From Cordia subcordata (taxonomy: Eukaryota; Streptophyta; Magnoliopsida; Boraginales; Cordiaceae): DNA of 64,000 bases. The notes beneath the pieces are model-generated. The model saw only the letters and a program-made list of their open reading frames with translations, searched no databases and was not told the DNA's origin. Made by a program: the position numbers and the translations under genes. Within the stretch, counting starts at the first letter, position 1, and each line of letters opens with the position of its first letter. Shown piece after piece: positions 32,732 through 44,982 of this stretch. Location of the stretch: assembly GCA_028554755.1 (NCBI GenBank), contig JAPTOF010000007.1, positions 15,361,001 to 15,425,000 of the forward strand, given 5' to 3'.

Positions 32732-33785
32732 ATACCCCTCCCTCTCACAAGCTAAGAGTGTTTCAACAACTTGAAGTTTGCCTCGCAAGTCCTCAAAGTG
32801 GGAGCGAAATGTTAGCTTTCCAAGAATATCAACCAACTGGTCATAGGAGCTAACATATCGAACTTGAAAAGTGCCATCCTTAACTTTATCATGAACAAAG
32901 TGCACATCAATTTCAATGTACTTACTTGTGTGATGAATGATAGGATTGGAAGCTAAATATATGGAGCTTATGTTGTCACAATAGAGAACTAGAGTTTGCG
33001 GGAGTGGCATGCGAAGAAACTAGAGAATATGATACACTCATAACAACTCTGTACTAAGGTTGGCCATCGCCCTATACTATGCTTTAGCACTAGATTTAGA
33101 GACCATGCTTTGCTTGCGGGAACTGAATGAAATCTCATTTGATCCAAGGAAAATAGCAAACTGAGATGTGGACCACCTTGTGTCAGGGCAACTAGCCGAG
33201 TCAGCATCACTGTAGCCAATTAGAGAAGGTGTTGAACAGGGCTGGAACAACAAGCCATTTTGAAGAGTATATTTGATGTACTGCAAAATCCTTTTAGCAG
33301 CCACTAAATGGGGCATTCGAGGCACATGAATGTACTAACACACGGAGTTCCCAGCATAGGATAAATCTGGTCACGTCATGGTGAGATATTGAAGAGCCCC
33401 TACCAATCGTTGAGGAGCTTGCCATCTGTCGCATTTAACAGAGTGTACAAAACTGGAGTTCTCACTGGCTTTACACCATTAAGGCTGAATTGTTGCAATA
33501 ATTGAATTGCATATTTACTTTGAGTAAGAACAAGACCATGCTTTGTGCGATTGACTTCCATCCCCAAGAAATAATGCAAATCACCAAGATCTTTCATGTC
33601 AAATGTAGCTGAGAAAGATCTAATAAACTATAAAACGCATATGGAGTCATTGCCAGTGATTATAAGATCATCAACATACAATAACACGACTAGAAGCTTA
33701 TTTGATTGATGTTTAACAAAAGAGATGCATCATGTTTAGAATGAATAAAACCATTTGATAGCAAGTAGAAGCTGAATTTCTGATA
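32732..33785 (-). pseudogene. copia RT (C-terminal half) and RNase H
   Basis: Contains the RT catalytic segment (LLYVDDLIITGNDS, YVDD intact, near 33670), MKDLGDLHYFLGMEV (33597), a gap, then RNase H (AKRILQYIK, YSDADSASCPDTRWSTSQF, SSRKQSMVSKSSAKAEY-type site near 33085) and the tail (LYCDNISSIYLASNP, H-T-x-K-x-I-E-I-D-x-H-F-V). Stops and frame changes near 33390, 33330 and 33060. The sequence is of the Ale/Retrofit-like copia style; I am not certain of the lineage. Confidence 0.85.
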
Positions 33786-34639
33786 TTCCATTTGATACTA
33801 AAGTAAAGACAATAACAATTTTTTTTTTTATTTTCAATAGTTGTTAGATATTACTTAAAAAAATACATCAATATTCCAAGACAAGGAATTTTTAACAAAA
33901 AATGCATCCATCACCTCTATTAAGCCTATATAGTACTATTCAAGAGTTAATTTTGCCAATGCTGAAAAGACAAGGGCCTACAAATTTAGTTTTGCCAAAT
34001 CATCCACCATGTACTCATCAACCACGTCTAGTCATCCTATAAGAAAATGGAAACTATTACTATGATTAACAAACTAAACCAAAAAAGGAACTAATAATCA
34101 CCTATACAAACTAAAGATGATTTGACAATTGGATTATGAAATCTTAAAATTGAATGTAAAGCACAAAAAATTACAAGTCCCTGAATTGAGTAGGACTTCA
34201 TCGAATAGCACAAAGAAAATTTGTCCTCACCCAACAACACAACAAAATCAAAGAAGTTCACAACATATTAAGTTTAGAAGACAAATTAAGCGGCAAAAGG
34301 ATTAATAGCTTGGCTAATGTGCTTACAACAAAAGCTTTTAGTAATTGAGGCACTCCTAACAATCCTTACCAAGCAATCTATTCTCCCCGTGGAATGCAAC
34401 TCAAACAACAATATGCTTAGCTATGATAAGAGTTCTAGGTAAAATCAAGAATTGTCCGAACTCATTTGAACTTATACGGAACAAAAATAATCAGTTAGTG
34501 TAGACTATCTTATCTGCAGGTGCAGACACATTCAAGTCACACTTTTCAATAATACTAAAGGTTCTTAGTAGCTATTAATAGTATGCTATTTCCTTTTCCT
34601 AAAATGAAACAACTAGCAATGGAAAGAAATGAAGATTTA

Positions 34640-36579
34640 CTTGTAGATCAATTCTCTTAATTCATTTAGTTCCTACTCCAGCTTGACTCGTGCAGCCCTC
34701 TCAGTAGCTAAACGTTATTGTCGCTTAGCCCGCTCAATAGCTAATTAAGTGTCTAATCATTATACATATGTTTAGTCCTTTGGAGCCAAAGACAGAAGTT
34801 GTGTAGGACCCAACCCTAGACCTTTAACATGACCTGAATGTTCTGGCCCTTTGATCTCATGCATCACCTCAGACTCCAAGTCAAATATGCTTTTCCCATC
34901 ACCAATATCTTGAGTTGCAGGCCTCTCTTGTAGTAATGCTTCAAATTGTTCTTACATATACAAATTGAGAAACTAGTAATGAAAAACTTGTGTGAAAAGC
35001 TAAAATTCATTAAGAGATTGATGCAAATTTGTCTAAAATACTATGGAAAGGTTGCAATTACCCAAACTTCTCTAGCATCATCATTCATATGGCCATTCTT
35101 CATGCAAGTAATTTTATTAAACTCAATTGGGTTCATTGGACCTTTCCTTTTTTCTTCCTGCAAATTAAAGCTTTAACTATTCAGTGCCATGATTAGTGAT
35201 AGGCATATTACATTATCATGTTCATCAAATGCATGATAATATCCAACTAAATTTCTGTTAATCAACTATATTTCAAATCTATTTTTAAGCTTCCAATGAA
35301 GTGACACATTTCATCACACTGCGAATACACTATTTCACTATAGTATACCATTTCAAATCTATTTTTTAGTATACCATTTCTGCCAGGATGCTCAGAATCA
35401 CTATAAACCATTTCTCTTTATTGGTATAGGAACATAGAGATAGATTCTAACCAAATATCTAATATCTTCTTATACCTATACAAGTACACAACAAAAGAAA
35501 GATAACAAATAATGTTTCAAGTACCTCCTCTGCCATTATTTGAGCATAGCTTTTGCTGCTACATCTGTGCATCTCTTATTACACAGCCAGAGATGTTTTC
35601 CTTTCTATGATGCTGCCTGCCAACATAGACACCAAAGAAGTATCACTAACTCAATAAAAATAACATAAACACTTTTTAGCATGCAATTAATATGTGGAGA
35701 AACAACCTTTAACCTAAAACTATATAGTACACCATATTAAAAGTCAATAGTGTGGTTCTTACTCTTCATTGGTATGCATGTATTTGCATCCCAAATTTAC
35801 CCACTGACGAGCGTCCACTCTATCTGAAGGGTCAACAATAATATCAAATGTACTCTACCTACTGGCAACTACTTTATAGATTTTTCCTCTTAAATTGGAT
35901 TTGTAATTTCTCCATTTGACTCCAACTGATTGAAGAATGAACTTCACACATACTTTGTCATTTGGGAAGATGTAGTGCTCCTAATGCATATAAACTTTAA
36001 TTAGTACAAGTAAAGAGTATATATGAGACCTAAAAGAAGGTAAAACTCGTATAAACACATATAAAACACACGAAAGTATGGCAAAAAACACATGAAACAT
36101 CCTTAAAATTGATAAATTAGGTGTTAACCTTGAGGTAATCTAAGAGCTCCTCCTTTGAATAGTGATCAACGTGCCTCCAATCATCATGAATTAGTGAACA
36201 AAAGTGCCCCAGTCGAGCAGCTGCTCCACAGCTGCTTGCAGAGTTAGCCTTATTACAGCCAATAGCCTGACGTCTTTCATTAAAAGTAGTTCTAATTCTT
36301 TTATTTGGTTCTAAATGCCAATTTGTCTTGCAAAATGTTTTGCCTTGGGGATTTCTGAGGCTTCTACAACATGGAGGATCTAACCAAGTCCAATAATATA
36401 AATGTAAAGAAATACATTTTACGTTTGATAAGTAAAAAAGAAAAGAAACAATTACTTGCACAAGGTTGGTCCTGAATGTTATCCCCATTTGATGATGATG
36501 CATGATCTGATCTTGGTTGGTCTTGAATATTACCCACATGTAAATAAGATGAGTGATCAAATTTCTCACTGTTGGCCAT
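34640..36579 (-). pseudogene. CACTA Transposase_24-like gene (TNP1-type)
   Basis: The plant Ptta/En/Spm accessory protein family. Exon 1 from MANSEKFDHSSYLHVGN (36579) to about 36457; intron to about 36384 with GT/AG; exon 2 with 'RTTFNERRQAIGCNKA' and 'HDDWRHVDHYSKEELLDYLK' ending at about 36131; an intron; exon 3 from 35982 with 'PNDKVCVKFILQSVGVKWRN' and 'RVDARQWV'. A further part near 35520-35640 (Q-I-M-A-E-E-like) and a charged coiled-coil near 34660-34760 (AIERAKRQ, RLATERAARVKLE) complete the family order. A TAG near 35855 and one near 34725 disable it. Such proteins bind subterminal repeats and support transposition. Confidence 0.65.
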
Positions 36580-37079
36580 TTTTTAGAAGACAAATATATA
36601 ATGACATTACTCACTAATTTTGTTTTTTTGTTTTTTTAAAAAAGACTATAAAGAATCTAACTAAAAGTTATGAAAACATATACTAAAATTGTAGTAGAGA
36701 AAAGAAACCTTTGTGTTATTTTCAAAATAATATTACAAGGTAATGGCATGAGACTTTGTAGCAAAGAAAATTATCTAAATATCTAAAGCTTGTTGATGCA
36801 ACTAGGTACAGGATACTTGCCACCTTAACCTCTAAGAGCAAATCAAATAGACCTACTGCCAATCAGCTTATAAGATACTTCAAATTCTTATTTCTAATCT
36901 TTCATACACATTGTTACAGACCATCTCGTCGCATTTAAAGAAGCATTGGTCAAACTCATTCAATGGACTAGAGGGATTTTAGCATCTAAAGATCGACAAC
37001 AAAGTATAAAAATCCAACTTATAAGGATTTTGAGGAATCATTCAATCATCTTATAAGGATTTTAGCATTGAATATTGTC

Positions 37080-37546
37080 GCCTAGTAGGGTTTTTTTTGG
37101 GTAATTGATGACAGTTTTATGAAGAACATTGCCAATGTCATTTCTTTCTCTTTTTTTTGGGTAATTAGAAGCAGTCTCTAATTGTCGCCTTTATCATTAC
37201 TTCTTACTAAAAACCAACAGTTAGCCAAAATGTTGTCAATAGTTCTAATACGAGCGATGGTTATAAAAAAAACTGTTGCCTATTTGGGATTTTTTTTTTG
37301 TTTATAATTGGTGACAATTCATAACTATCACCTATGTCCATGTAATAAAAGATTTTAGCATCTTTTGAAAAATCACCGTCAATGTCATTAGCAATGGTTA
37401 AAAAAATGCTGCCTTTATCTTTTCTTTTTACAAAAAAGCCACAGTCAGCTAAAATGCTGCCAATAGTTTTGTGTGTTCTCAACATGGGCAACGATTTACT
37501 TAAAGCCGCCAAAAAACTATTGCTTTTTTGTGAAATTTTTATAGTG
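37080..37546. repeat. CACTA subterminal repeats and right terminus
   Basis: Diverged repeats of 15-25 bp around the themes GTCRCCTAT, GCCAATRGTT, CACCGTCAATG and GCTAAAATGCTGCC in both orientations, ending in the CACTA terminus at 37530-37546. Confidence 0.6.
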
Positions 37547-37549
37547 AGA

Positions 37550-40425
37550 GAGAAGAGCAGGACTTGATACCGAGAGAAGGAGAGTGTAAAATAATGATAG
37601 GGTTTTTCATGTCCCCTCCAGTCTTGCTCACCCCTGCCTTTAAAGAAAGATATGATCCATTCATGGCTAAAATCACTAAACACGGGAAACTAAAATCCTT
37701 CATTAGGATCAATCATGGATCCTCAATCATAGGCCTTCCACCATTGACGCTGATCTTAGCTATCTTGAAACCTTATGGCACTTGCTATTGGGCCTCGGCA
37801 TCGTTATATTCTTTTTCAACTTAATCCTTTTGATAGCTCTATTCAGCCCAAAATTGCCTGGGCCAAATTTGGGCTCTACAGTTGCCCCCCACCCCTCATG
37901 CCTATAACAGATGAGGAGTAGCCTACGTTTCATAACTGTTGGCTCACTTAAATCTCATGAAACCTGTGTATGATGTAAAATTCATGGCCTGTTTGGAATA
38001 ATCTTATTTGAAATCTGAAATCTGATAAGTATCTTATCTAATAAGTGTTTTATAAGAAATAAGTGTCTGATGTAATAAGACTATTTGGTTTGGAATTGTT
38101 AATAAAATGCTAAAATAAGTTGAATTGACCAAATGCCCTGAAATGTCTAACAATAAAACTGATTGGTGCAACTATTATAAGTTTAAGTTGAAATTATTAA
38201 TATAAAATTAAAATTCAAAGAAACATTAAATAAATTAAAAATAACTACATAAGTGACAAGAAAATGTTAATACAAAATTATAAAATTTTACAAAGCAATT
38301 CTATGCTTTGCCAAATATTACAACAAACTAGTGTAGAGCCTGTGCGTTTGGACGGGTGCGAAACAAATTACCATATATATAAATAAAGTACATATATAAA
38401 CGCAAGTTGTAATATTCTTTAGGACCTTGTTAATCGAGTATTCTTGATTTCTATTTATTGGTATTCTTCATGGATATTTCATGGCCTTCTAAATAGTAGT
38501 AGCTATATCCCTCTCGTACCTCATCTTGTTAGTGCTTGGGAGTCCACTTCTGATCATGTGAATCTGCAAATAGTTATCTCTATTGGTAAATGAAAAGCGC
38601 AGTAGTTTAATAAAAATCAATAGTCAAGTAGAGATAGAAAAATTCCAACTCCAATTGTTTACTTGTGCCTTCAAATGGTTGAGTGCATCTTCCATACAGT
38701 GTTCTTTTCTAACTGTCTCTATTCTCTATCCATAAAAACTTAGATTATACAATCACCTATAGACAAAAATAGTAGGATCTACCCAAATATGATGGCAACC
38801 AAAACACCTTAACCATAACATACATATCTATGGTATGTTATCATCCAGCAACATAGAAAAACCTAGTGAAAATCACAACTTGTAAGATAAAAATATACAC
38901 CTTGGCAAAAGCGAAACAATGTTAGAAGTGCATTTAGTGCCCAAAAGTATTTTTCTGGAGAACTAAATGCTAACTTGAATAGAAATATGTAAAGATGTTA
39001 GTAAAATGTGTATTTTAAGTCAAGTTAGAAAACCAAATGATGCACGTGTTCTTTGCCTTGGTTTCTAAAATTTATTCTTTATCTTGATTAGCATCCTAGC
39101 TCATTGCAATCTTATTACATGAATCCCCTCACACTACTACCATTCATACTTGGAAAATGGAAATGGAACATGATCTCCACAATTGAACAGACATTAGATT
39201 TCATGTGAGCAACATGATCATATTCCAGTTTTTGATTCAAAGATTTGAAGTAGGAAAGATTTAGAATGTGTAGAAAAAACAAGTTTAGCAACAAAATACT
39301 GATAAGTGAACCTAATTTTTGCAGTTATTCTCAACCATAATCGAGCTTGAACATATCAAAGCATCTGAAAGATTCACTCTCACGTGAAATCCATATGTCT
39401 ACAAGTCGCTAAAGTTAATTTAAGCAAGATCGGTCAAGAGCTTACATGACAGTCCTCGAAACAAGGCTTTATGCCTTATCACATACTAATATCCAAGTTG
39501 AAGCTTTTAATAGAGCTTTTCAATAAACTTGATACAAAGTGAATTCAGACCATTAGCTATATCCTAAAACACAAAAATGGAGTGGTTGATGCCAACTTAA
39601 CAATAAGTAGAGTAGTTACAAGCCAATCATTATTTGTCCTTAATATGCTTCTAACATATGTAACTCTATGAGCCCTTATACAGAAAAGGAGGAATTTAGG
39701 AAAAATGATTAGCTGCGCTACTCAAAAGGTTTTAAAGAGAAAATCACCAAATGCTACCAATTTACACACATCTAAATCATTTTATTTGCTACAAATCCAT
39801 AAGAATTTCCACAAGAAGCAACAGTGAGTAAAGACAAAACACTAGACTAAAAACAACTGATCCCAAATGAAATGATATGGTAAATTAAGGCAATTTTTCA
39901 TATTTCACAAAATAAGAAAAAAATAGGTGTAAGAAGATTTTAAAAAAAAGAATACCAGGTCGTGGTGTTGATTGAAGGACGACACATCATGATAGCAGTG
40001 AGCGTCTTCTTCTTCTTCTTCTTCTTCTTCTTTGGTTGCAGGAGTTGATCGATTCTCTGCTGTGTTTGAGAAATAAGGAGCTAAGGATTCTTTGATCACT
40101 GAAGAACATCAGATAAAGAAAAGGACAATATTGGTATTAGGGCAAAAATATGAGGGTAATGGTGGAACAAAAAGTTTCATTAAAGATTGGAAAAATTCCA
40201 ATCGTGTCCCGATAAGATATAGAGCCCATTTGGCTTTGCTTATTTTTAAGTGCTTATAAACAGGTATTGTTTATAAACAAAAGTTAATTTTAAGCTAGTG
40301 ATAAATAAGCAGAGATGTGTTTGGATAATACGTACTTATAAGCAGCTAACATATTTGGTAAATAAGTGCGTATAAGTAGCAATAGTAGTTAAAATGACTA
40401 AAAAGGACATGTTACCAATTAATTT
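37550..40425. other. No gene recognised
   Basis: Contains GCCTGTTTGGAATAATCTTATTTG (37988) and GAGCCCATTTGGCTTTGC (40206), both like MITE ends but without an identifiable partner. A (CTT)n run lies at 40006-40032; the minus-strand ORF 39905-40099 owes its acidic run to this. The plus-strand ORF 37564-37824 has no recognisable domain. The rest is AT-rich and featureless to my eye. Confidence 0.4.
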
Positions 40426-40429
40426 GATA

Positions 40430-43405
40430 GAGTGGCCCATGATGGCTCTAGTGGGCCACACTAGGAAAAGCCCATAATCACCCTTAGGTGCTCATATATG
40501 TTGATATATATTGCTTTGTATGCTAATTGTGATTAATTAACTAGATTAATTAAAGGGTGTGGATGTAAAACAAATGCACTTATCATCTCTATTAAATCCT
40601 CTAAATTATTAGGTCCACTGAGTGGTTTGGACATGGAGATGCCCAAATCATTGCCTCCTATTAAAGTAAATAATAATGGGCCTAATGTTCTAATAAATGT
40701 TAGAGGCCCTCAAGCCTTGCTTTTATTGGAATATTGGGATTATTAGTCACTATATGAAACCCTTAGAATCTTTTCAAACTAATGAGCAGGTGAGCCGACC
40801 TCAGTCAGGCTTGTTCATTGGGCTTAGAGGAAGACCTTGGTTGTTCATGTTAATGGTTTGGCCTAATTGAGCTTTTTAGTGGAGGACATCAGTCTTGTTG
40901 AGGAGATGCTTAGGGCAGAATTGACTACTAAGAGTTGTTTGGAGAAGCAATTGGTTATGAACCTACCAAGCAGTGTCCATAGGTTGGCCGACCTCAGTCA
41001 AGCTTATGTATAATCCTTTTGGATCTCAGTACCCACTTAAGGCGTTTGGATAAGAAAACCTCTTTAGACTGGTAGAGGCTATCAACCTGATAAAATAGTG
41101 GAAAAGTCCTTTAGATATTAGCCCATGTCTTTAGGAATGATGATTCATATACAATGGCCTGTTTACATTCTTTGAATTTGTTATTTGCTTTCACAAATCT
41201 CAATACATCATAGATATATTTGATAGTGATATAATTAATCATGATCATGAATGTGTTTTGTATGTTTAAAACAAACTTGGCATAAGTGAGACCAATTAAC
41301 TACAAGGTGTCGGGATGATCATCAATTAGTTGATGAGGCATAAGGTCCATAGTGAAAGATGGTTTTCATAGTGGATACTGTGCATACTAGCTTATAGATC
41401 TACATCCAAAAGTTGGATAAGTCTTCTTACATATTTGATGGCATAGAGAGACATAAAGATCTAATATATTGTCTTCGACACTTAGTTGAGGGATGGAATA
41501 TCTATTTACTGTACAAGACAAAATAGATTGAGAAGTAAATGTCACTTGATTACTTCATTTAAGAAGATAATCAAGTACATTATTCTTCCTCCTTAGTAAT
41601 CACCTTCCTTCCTGAATTGGTTCAACACATGCAAGTCAATTGTTGGCTATAATGGACCTTTTGAGCTGCTAGGGATCATCTAGTAAGATATCCGGCTTCA
41701 AGAGAGAATATTATTTCAGTGGGAGATGATTCATCCATTAAATTACTAAGTGAGGTTTAGAACCCCACCAGTCGTAGCAATTCGTTCACCGGCGATATGT
41801 CTCTGAATATCCAAACACTAAAAGAAGAAGAGCCTTCAAAGTCTAGTATTGTTATATCTCGAAAGACTAAAAATAGCAAGTGGTTGTAACATGAGGTGCA
41901 TATATGATAACACCTTGCAAATTTAGCTGATCTGACTAGCTTTGCATAAGATACAGACAGTCCCTGTAACTTGTTATAGTGGAATTGTTGACTAGTAGAG
42001 ATAAATATGATGCTAATGTTATTATGAACAATGTTGATGTCATGCACTGTAAACTAAAATAAGCTCATCCTTATAGCATAGTGTATGTTGGCCAAGATGA
42101 TATGATTCTATGATCTATTCATAGAAATAAATATCATTCAAGTAAGTCTGTCAGTTGCCTAGAAGAGAATAAGATTCTTACATAATGGATTCCTACTACT
42201 TTACCATAATTGAATGGTGTGTTAGAAAGAAGAAATCAAACAATATTGGACATAGATTGATCCATTATGTAACTTATGGTTTTGACCATATCCTTTGGAT
42301 GTATATTTGATGAAATGCTTAAATGTTGAGTTACAACATCTAGCAAGTTAGTGGATAAGATACCATATAAGATATGGCGTGATAGTAAGCTGTACACTTT
42401 TATCAAAGGGTAGAAGAAATGTCCAGCACACATCAAGTATCTTATCATTGACAAGCTAGAATTGAAGTTTGTTAAGTGTTTAAAAGATTTCCAAGAAAGT
42501 CTAGTGAATTCGACTTTTATAAAGGTGGTGAATAATAAGTATCCATTAACCTCAAAGGAATCTTTTCAAGAAAGAGTTTCTTAAACAAGATTCCTTGATA
42601 ATGAGCTTATGAAGTTCTAAACAGAAGGGTATAACACTAATAGTTGAACATACAAAACAAGATAAGGTTAGGAACCAAATTTTAGGCCTATTAAAGAAGC
42701 ATCAGTAAGGTGATTTGGTAAGCTACCACGTCTAATGGAAAAGTGTTAAATCCTTATCCAAGGTGGAAGTTCCATTGAACTATTAGAGAATGATGTGAAT
42801 TTGATCACTTGCAAAGATGTTGGATAGAGGCATAATTCTAAGAACTTGCTTAATCTGAGGCAATCCTTCAAGAAACCACAAGTATCAGCAATGTATGGAC
42901 ATTGGTTGGCAACATATTGGGTAAGACCCGTAGAGTGAAATTGGTTGATGAAGGTATATCAGTAGGTTGAGACCTATAATGCCTAACTTGTTGTTAGGAG
43001 GCCTTGTGAATGTTGTAGTTTGACTATGGCAGGACTTCTCCACTGATGGTAATGGTCGAATTCATTTGCATTGTTCATGTATGAGATGCATGCTTGTACC
43101 ATGAAATACAATCAGTAGGTACATAGATGGCTTTCCTTCAAGGTGAGCTAAAAAAGGATGTATGTGACACAATTGAATAGTTCACATCTACCGGCGAGAT
43201 TATAGAGCATATGCCTATTTGGCTCATAAGTGGTCTTATGCAAGTTTTGTGGGTCAATACTTACATTTTGATAAAGTATCAAGATGTACACCTTCATTAA
43301 GAATAGAGTGTGCTCCATATCTATTAGTAGGCTAATGATCAAGTGATTATTTATAGTATAATTTTGTGGATGACATTTTTGATACTATAAAATGGAAAGC
43401 TATAG
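40430..43405 (+). mobile_element. Element IV: decayed copia element
   Basis: No long ORF remains. Conceptual translation near 42180-42600 gives the copia integrase end in order: 'NGVLERRNQTILDI', then 'LVDKIPYKIWRDSK', 'CPAHIKYLIIDKLELKFVKC', 'FQERVS'. A LTR-like region (GATAGAGTGGCCCATGATGG) may begin near 40428, and possible gag sequence lies near 40800-41500. The element is cut at 43405 by the 5' LTR of element III; its continuation is not found on the far side (52794 onward). Confidence 0.55.
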
Positions 43406-44928
43406 TGTTAGCATAAATGCAATTTAAGTAATTGTTTTGATGTTGAAAATTAGTGCTAAAGCATGCTTATTTGAATGAATTAATTATACTTGCTAATAGT
43501 CTTTTTTAGAATACATCTAGCACATGAGTCATGGCAAGTTGATGGAGTGCAAATAATGATGTCTAAGCTTATGGTGGATGTCAAGTTTGATTGAACAAAA
43601 AGCTTAGTTCAAAGAATAAAGGAAGCACTCAAGTGAAGATCATTGAAGAAGAAGAAGAAGAAGGAGTCACAAGGCGGAGACGAGGTGACATAAAGGGTTC
43701 CGGTTATGCTCACTTGTGTTTGGCCTTGATTATGTTTAATATTATGGCTCTTGATGACATGATTTCCTTACTTCTTTCTAAGTGCTTCTCTTCCAAAATT
43801 ATTCTTGAAAATCAAAGTGTACTTAGAGTTTTAATAATTTTTGAGAAACTTCAAATTAATCTTCAAAAGCATGTCCTCGATCTTAAAAGTTGTTTATCAA
43901 ATAAATTTGATGTGTTATTTTCTTGTTCAAATGTTTTAAACTCTTAAGGACGTGCTAGAAACACTTGCAAAGTAAAACAACACTTTTTTGAAGTAAACTG
44001 GCAGCCAGATTTAAATTCTGGAATTGCCGATCGCCCTCTGTCAGTCGACCAGCAGAGCCCTGTGGCCAATCGGCAATTCCAGAGAGGAATGGGAATACTG
44101 CCGTTCATTCATCCGGTCGACTGAACCACCGACCGATAGCTGCACAGATTTGTTATTTTTGACCGTAACAGTACATTTATCACTCCTATAAATACCCCCT
44201 TCACCCCAATTTGGAAACAACCCTAGATTTTGAATTTTAAACATTTTCTAAGCTCTTATTCATCTTTTAAAACACTTTTTTCTTGGGAAATCATTTTTGT
44301 GAGCTATAAATTTGCATTAATCTTGAGCGAACTTTGAGCTTTTCATTTTCATATCTATCTTTTTAGAATTTATAGTGATTTAGCTTGAAGAAACTCTTCT
44401 CTTGTTGTTAATACATATACACCATAACTTGATTGTCTTGGGAAGATTGTAAAGCCATTTGAGCGTGAGGAAATCCTTAGCAAAAAGGGATTTTTGCTTG
44501 GGTTCTTTGGATTGGGATCCAAAGAGGTGTAAACAGTTGGTTTAAACTTCACCAACATTTGAAGAAGCTTGATAGTGGAGGATTAATTCAAGTCCTATGG
44601 GGAGAATCCTTAGGCGGTGGATGTAGGCTTTGCCCTACCTAAAAACAGTGTTGTCTCTTTCTCTCTCTCTTTTCTTGATTTCTAGCTATTTTCACTATTA
44701 CACTCAACATGTTCGATGAAATGCCTCAACTAATGTGCTTATTGTTTTTATGATAAAAAGTTGGTTATTTTTCTTGATTATATTTATATCTATCTAAGGA
44801 ACGTCATATTTGTGCTTTAAATTGATTTAGTTTGTATTTTGTGAAATTGAGTTTAATTTTTTTAAAAAAAAATTAATCATATATAACTAAATTCACCCTC
44901 CCCCCCTTTAGTTATATTGCCACCTACA
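43406..44928 (+). repeat. 5' LTR of element III
   Basis: TGTTAGCATAAATGC to GCCACCTACA. Has a GAAGAAGAAG run, a GTCGAC-containing GC block (44039-44120), a TATA box TATAAATA (44187-44194) and a short CT run (44653-44670). The ORF at 43591-43947 and its counterpart at 51716-52072 are LTR sequence kept open in both copies. Confidence 0.85.
44187..44194 (+). promoter_or_regulatory. TATA box, 5' LTR of element III
   Basis: TATAAATA followed by ACCCCCTTCACC. It is conserved in the 3' LTR at 52248-52255, about 70 bp downstream of the GTCGAC-containing block. Confidence 0.6.
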
Positions 44929-44930
44929 TT

Positions 44931-44947
44931 TGGTATCTAGAGTTAGG
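44931..44947 (+). other. Primer-binding site of element III
   Basis: TGGTATCTAGAGTTAGG, two bases after the LTR end, as in element II. A diverged tRNA-iMet site. Confidence 0.65.
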
Positions 44948-44982
44948 GCTCTACGTAAGTTTAATCACTAGTAGAACATATT

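Larger units (their letters stand above)
32542..33785 (-). mobile_element. Truncated copia element, minus strand
   Basis: On the minus strand: RT from about 33785, RNase H, purine tract and 3' LTR (32731 to 32542). Gag, protease, integrase and the 5' LTR are missing. Confidence 0.85.
33790..37546 (-). mobile_element. CACTA (En/Spm) transposon remnant
   Basis: The right end at 37546 reads GTGAAATTTTTATAGTG, i.e. CACTATAAAAATTTCAC on the minus strand, a CACTA terminal inverted repeat. Subterminal repeats fill about 37080-37530 (CACCGTCAATGTCATTAGCAA, GCCACAGTCAGCTAAAATGCTGCC and similar). Inside is a Transposase_24-like gene on the minus strand. The left terminus and the large TNP2-type transposase are not visible, so the element is truncated and its left boundary is a guess. 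Confidence 0.65.

Noticed and set aside
37564..37824. 86-codon plus-strand ORF after the CACTA terminus
   Set aside because: No recognisable domain, no leader features and surrounding sequence is non-coding.
39905..40099. Minus-strand ORF with an acidic run
   Set aside because: The run comes from a (CTT)n microsatellite; nothing else supports a gene.
40206..40400. hAT-type MITE starting GAGCCCATTTGGCTTTGC
   Set aside because: Looks like a terminus, but no opposite end or target duplication was identified.
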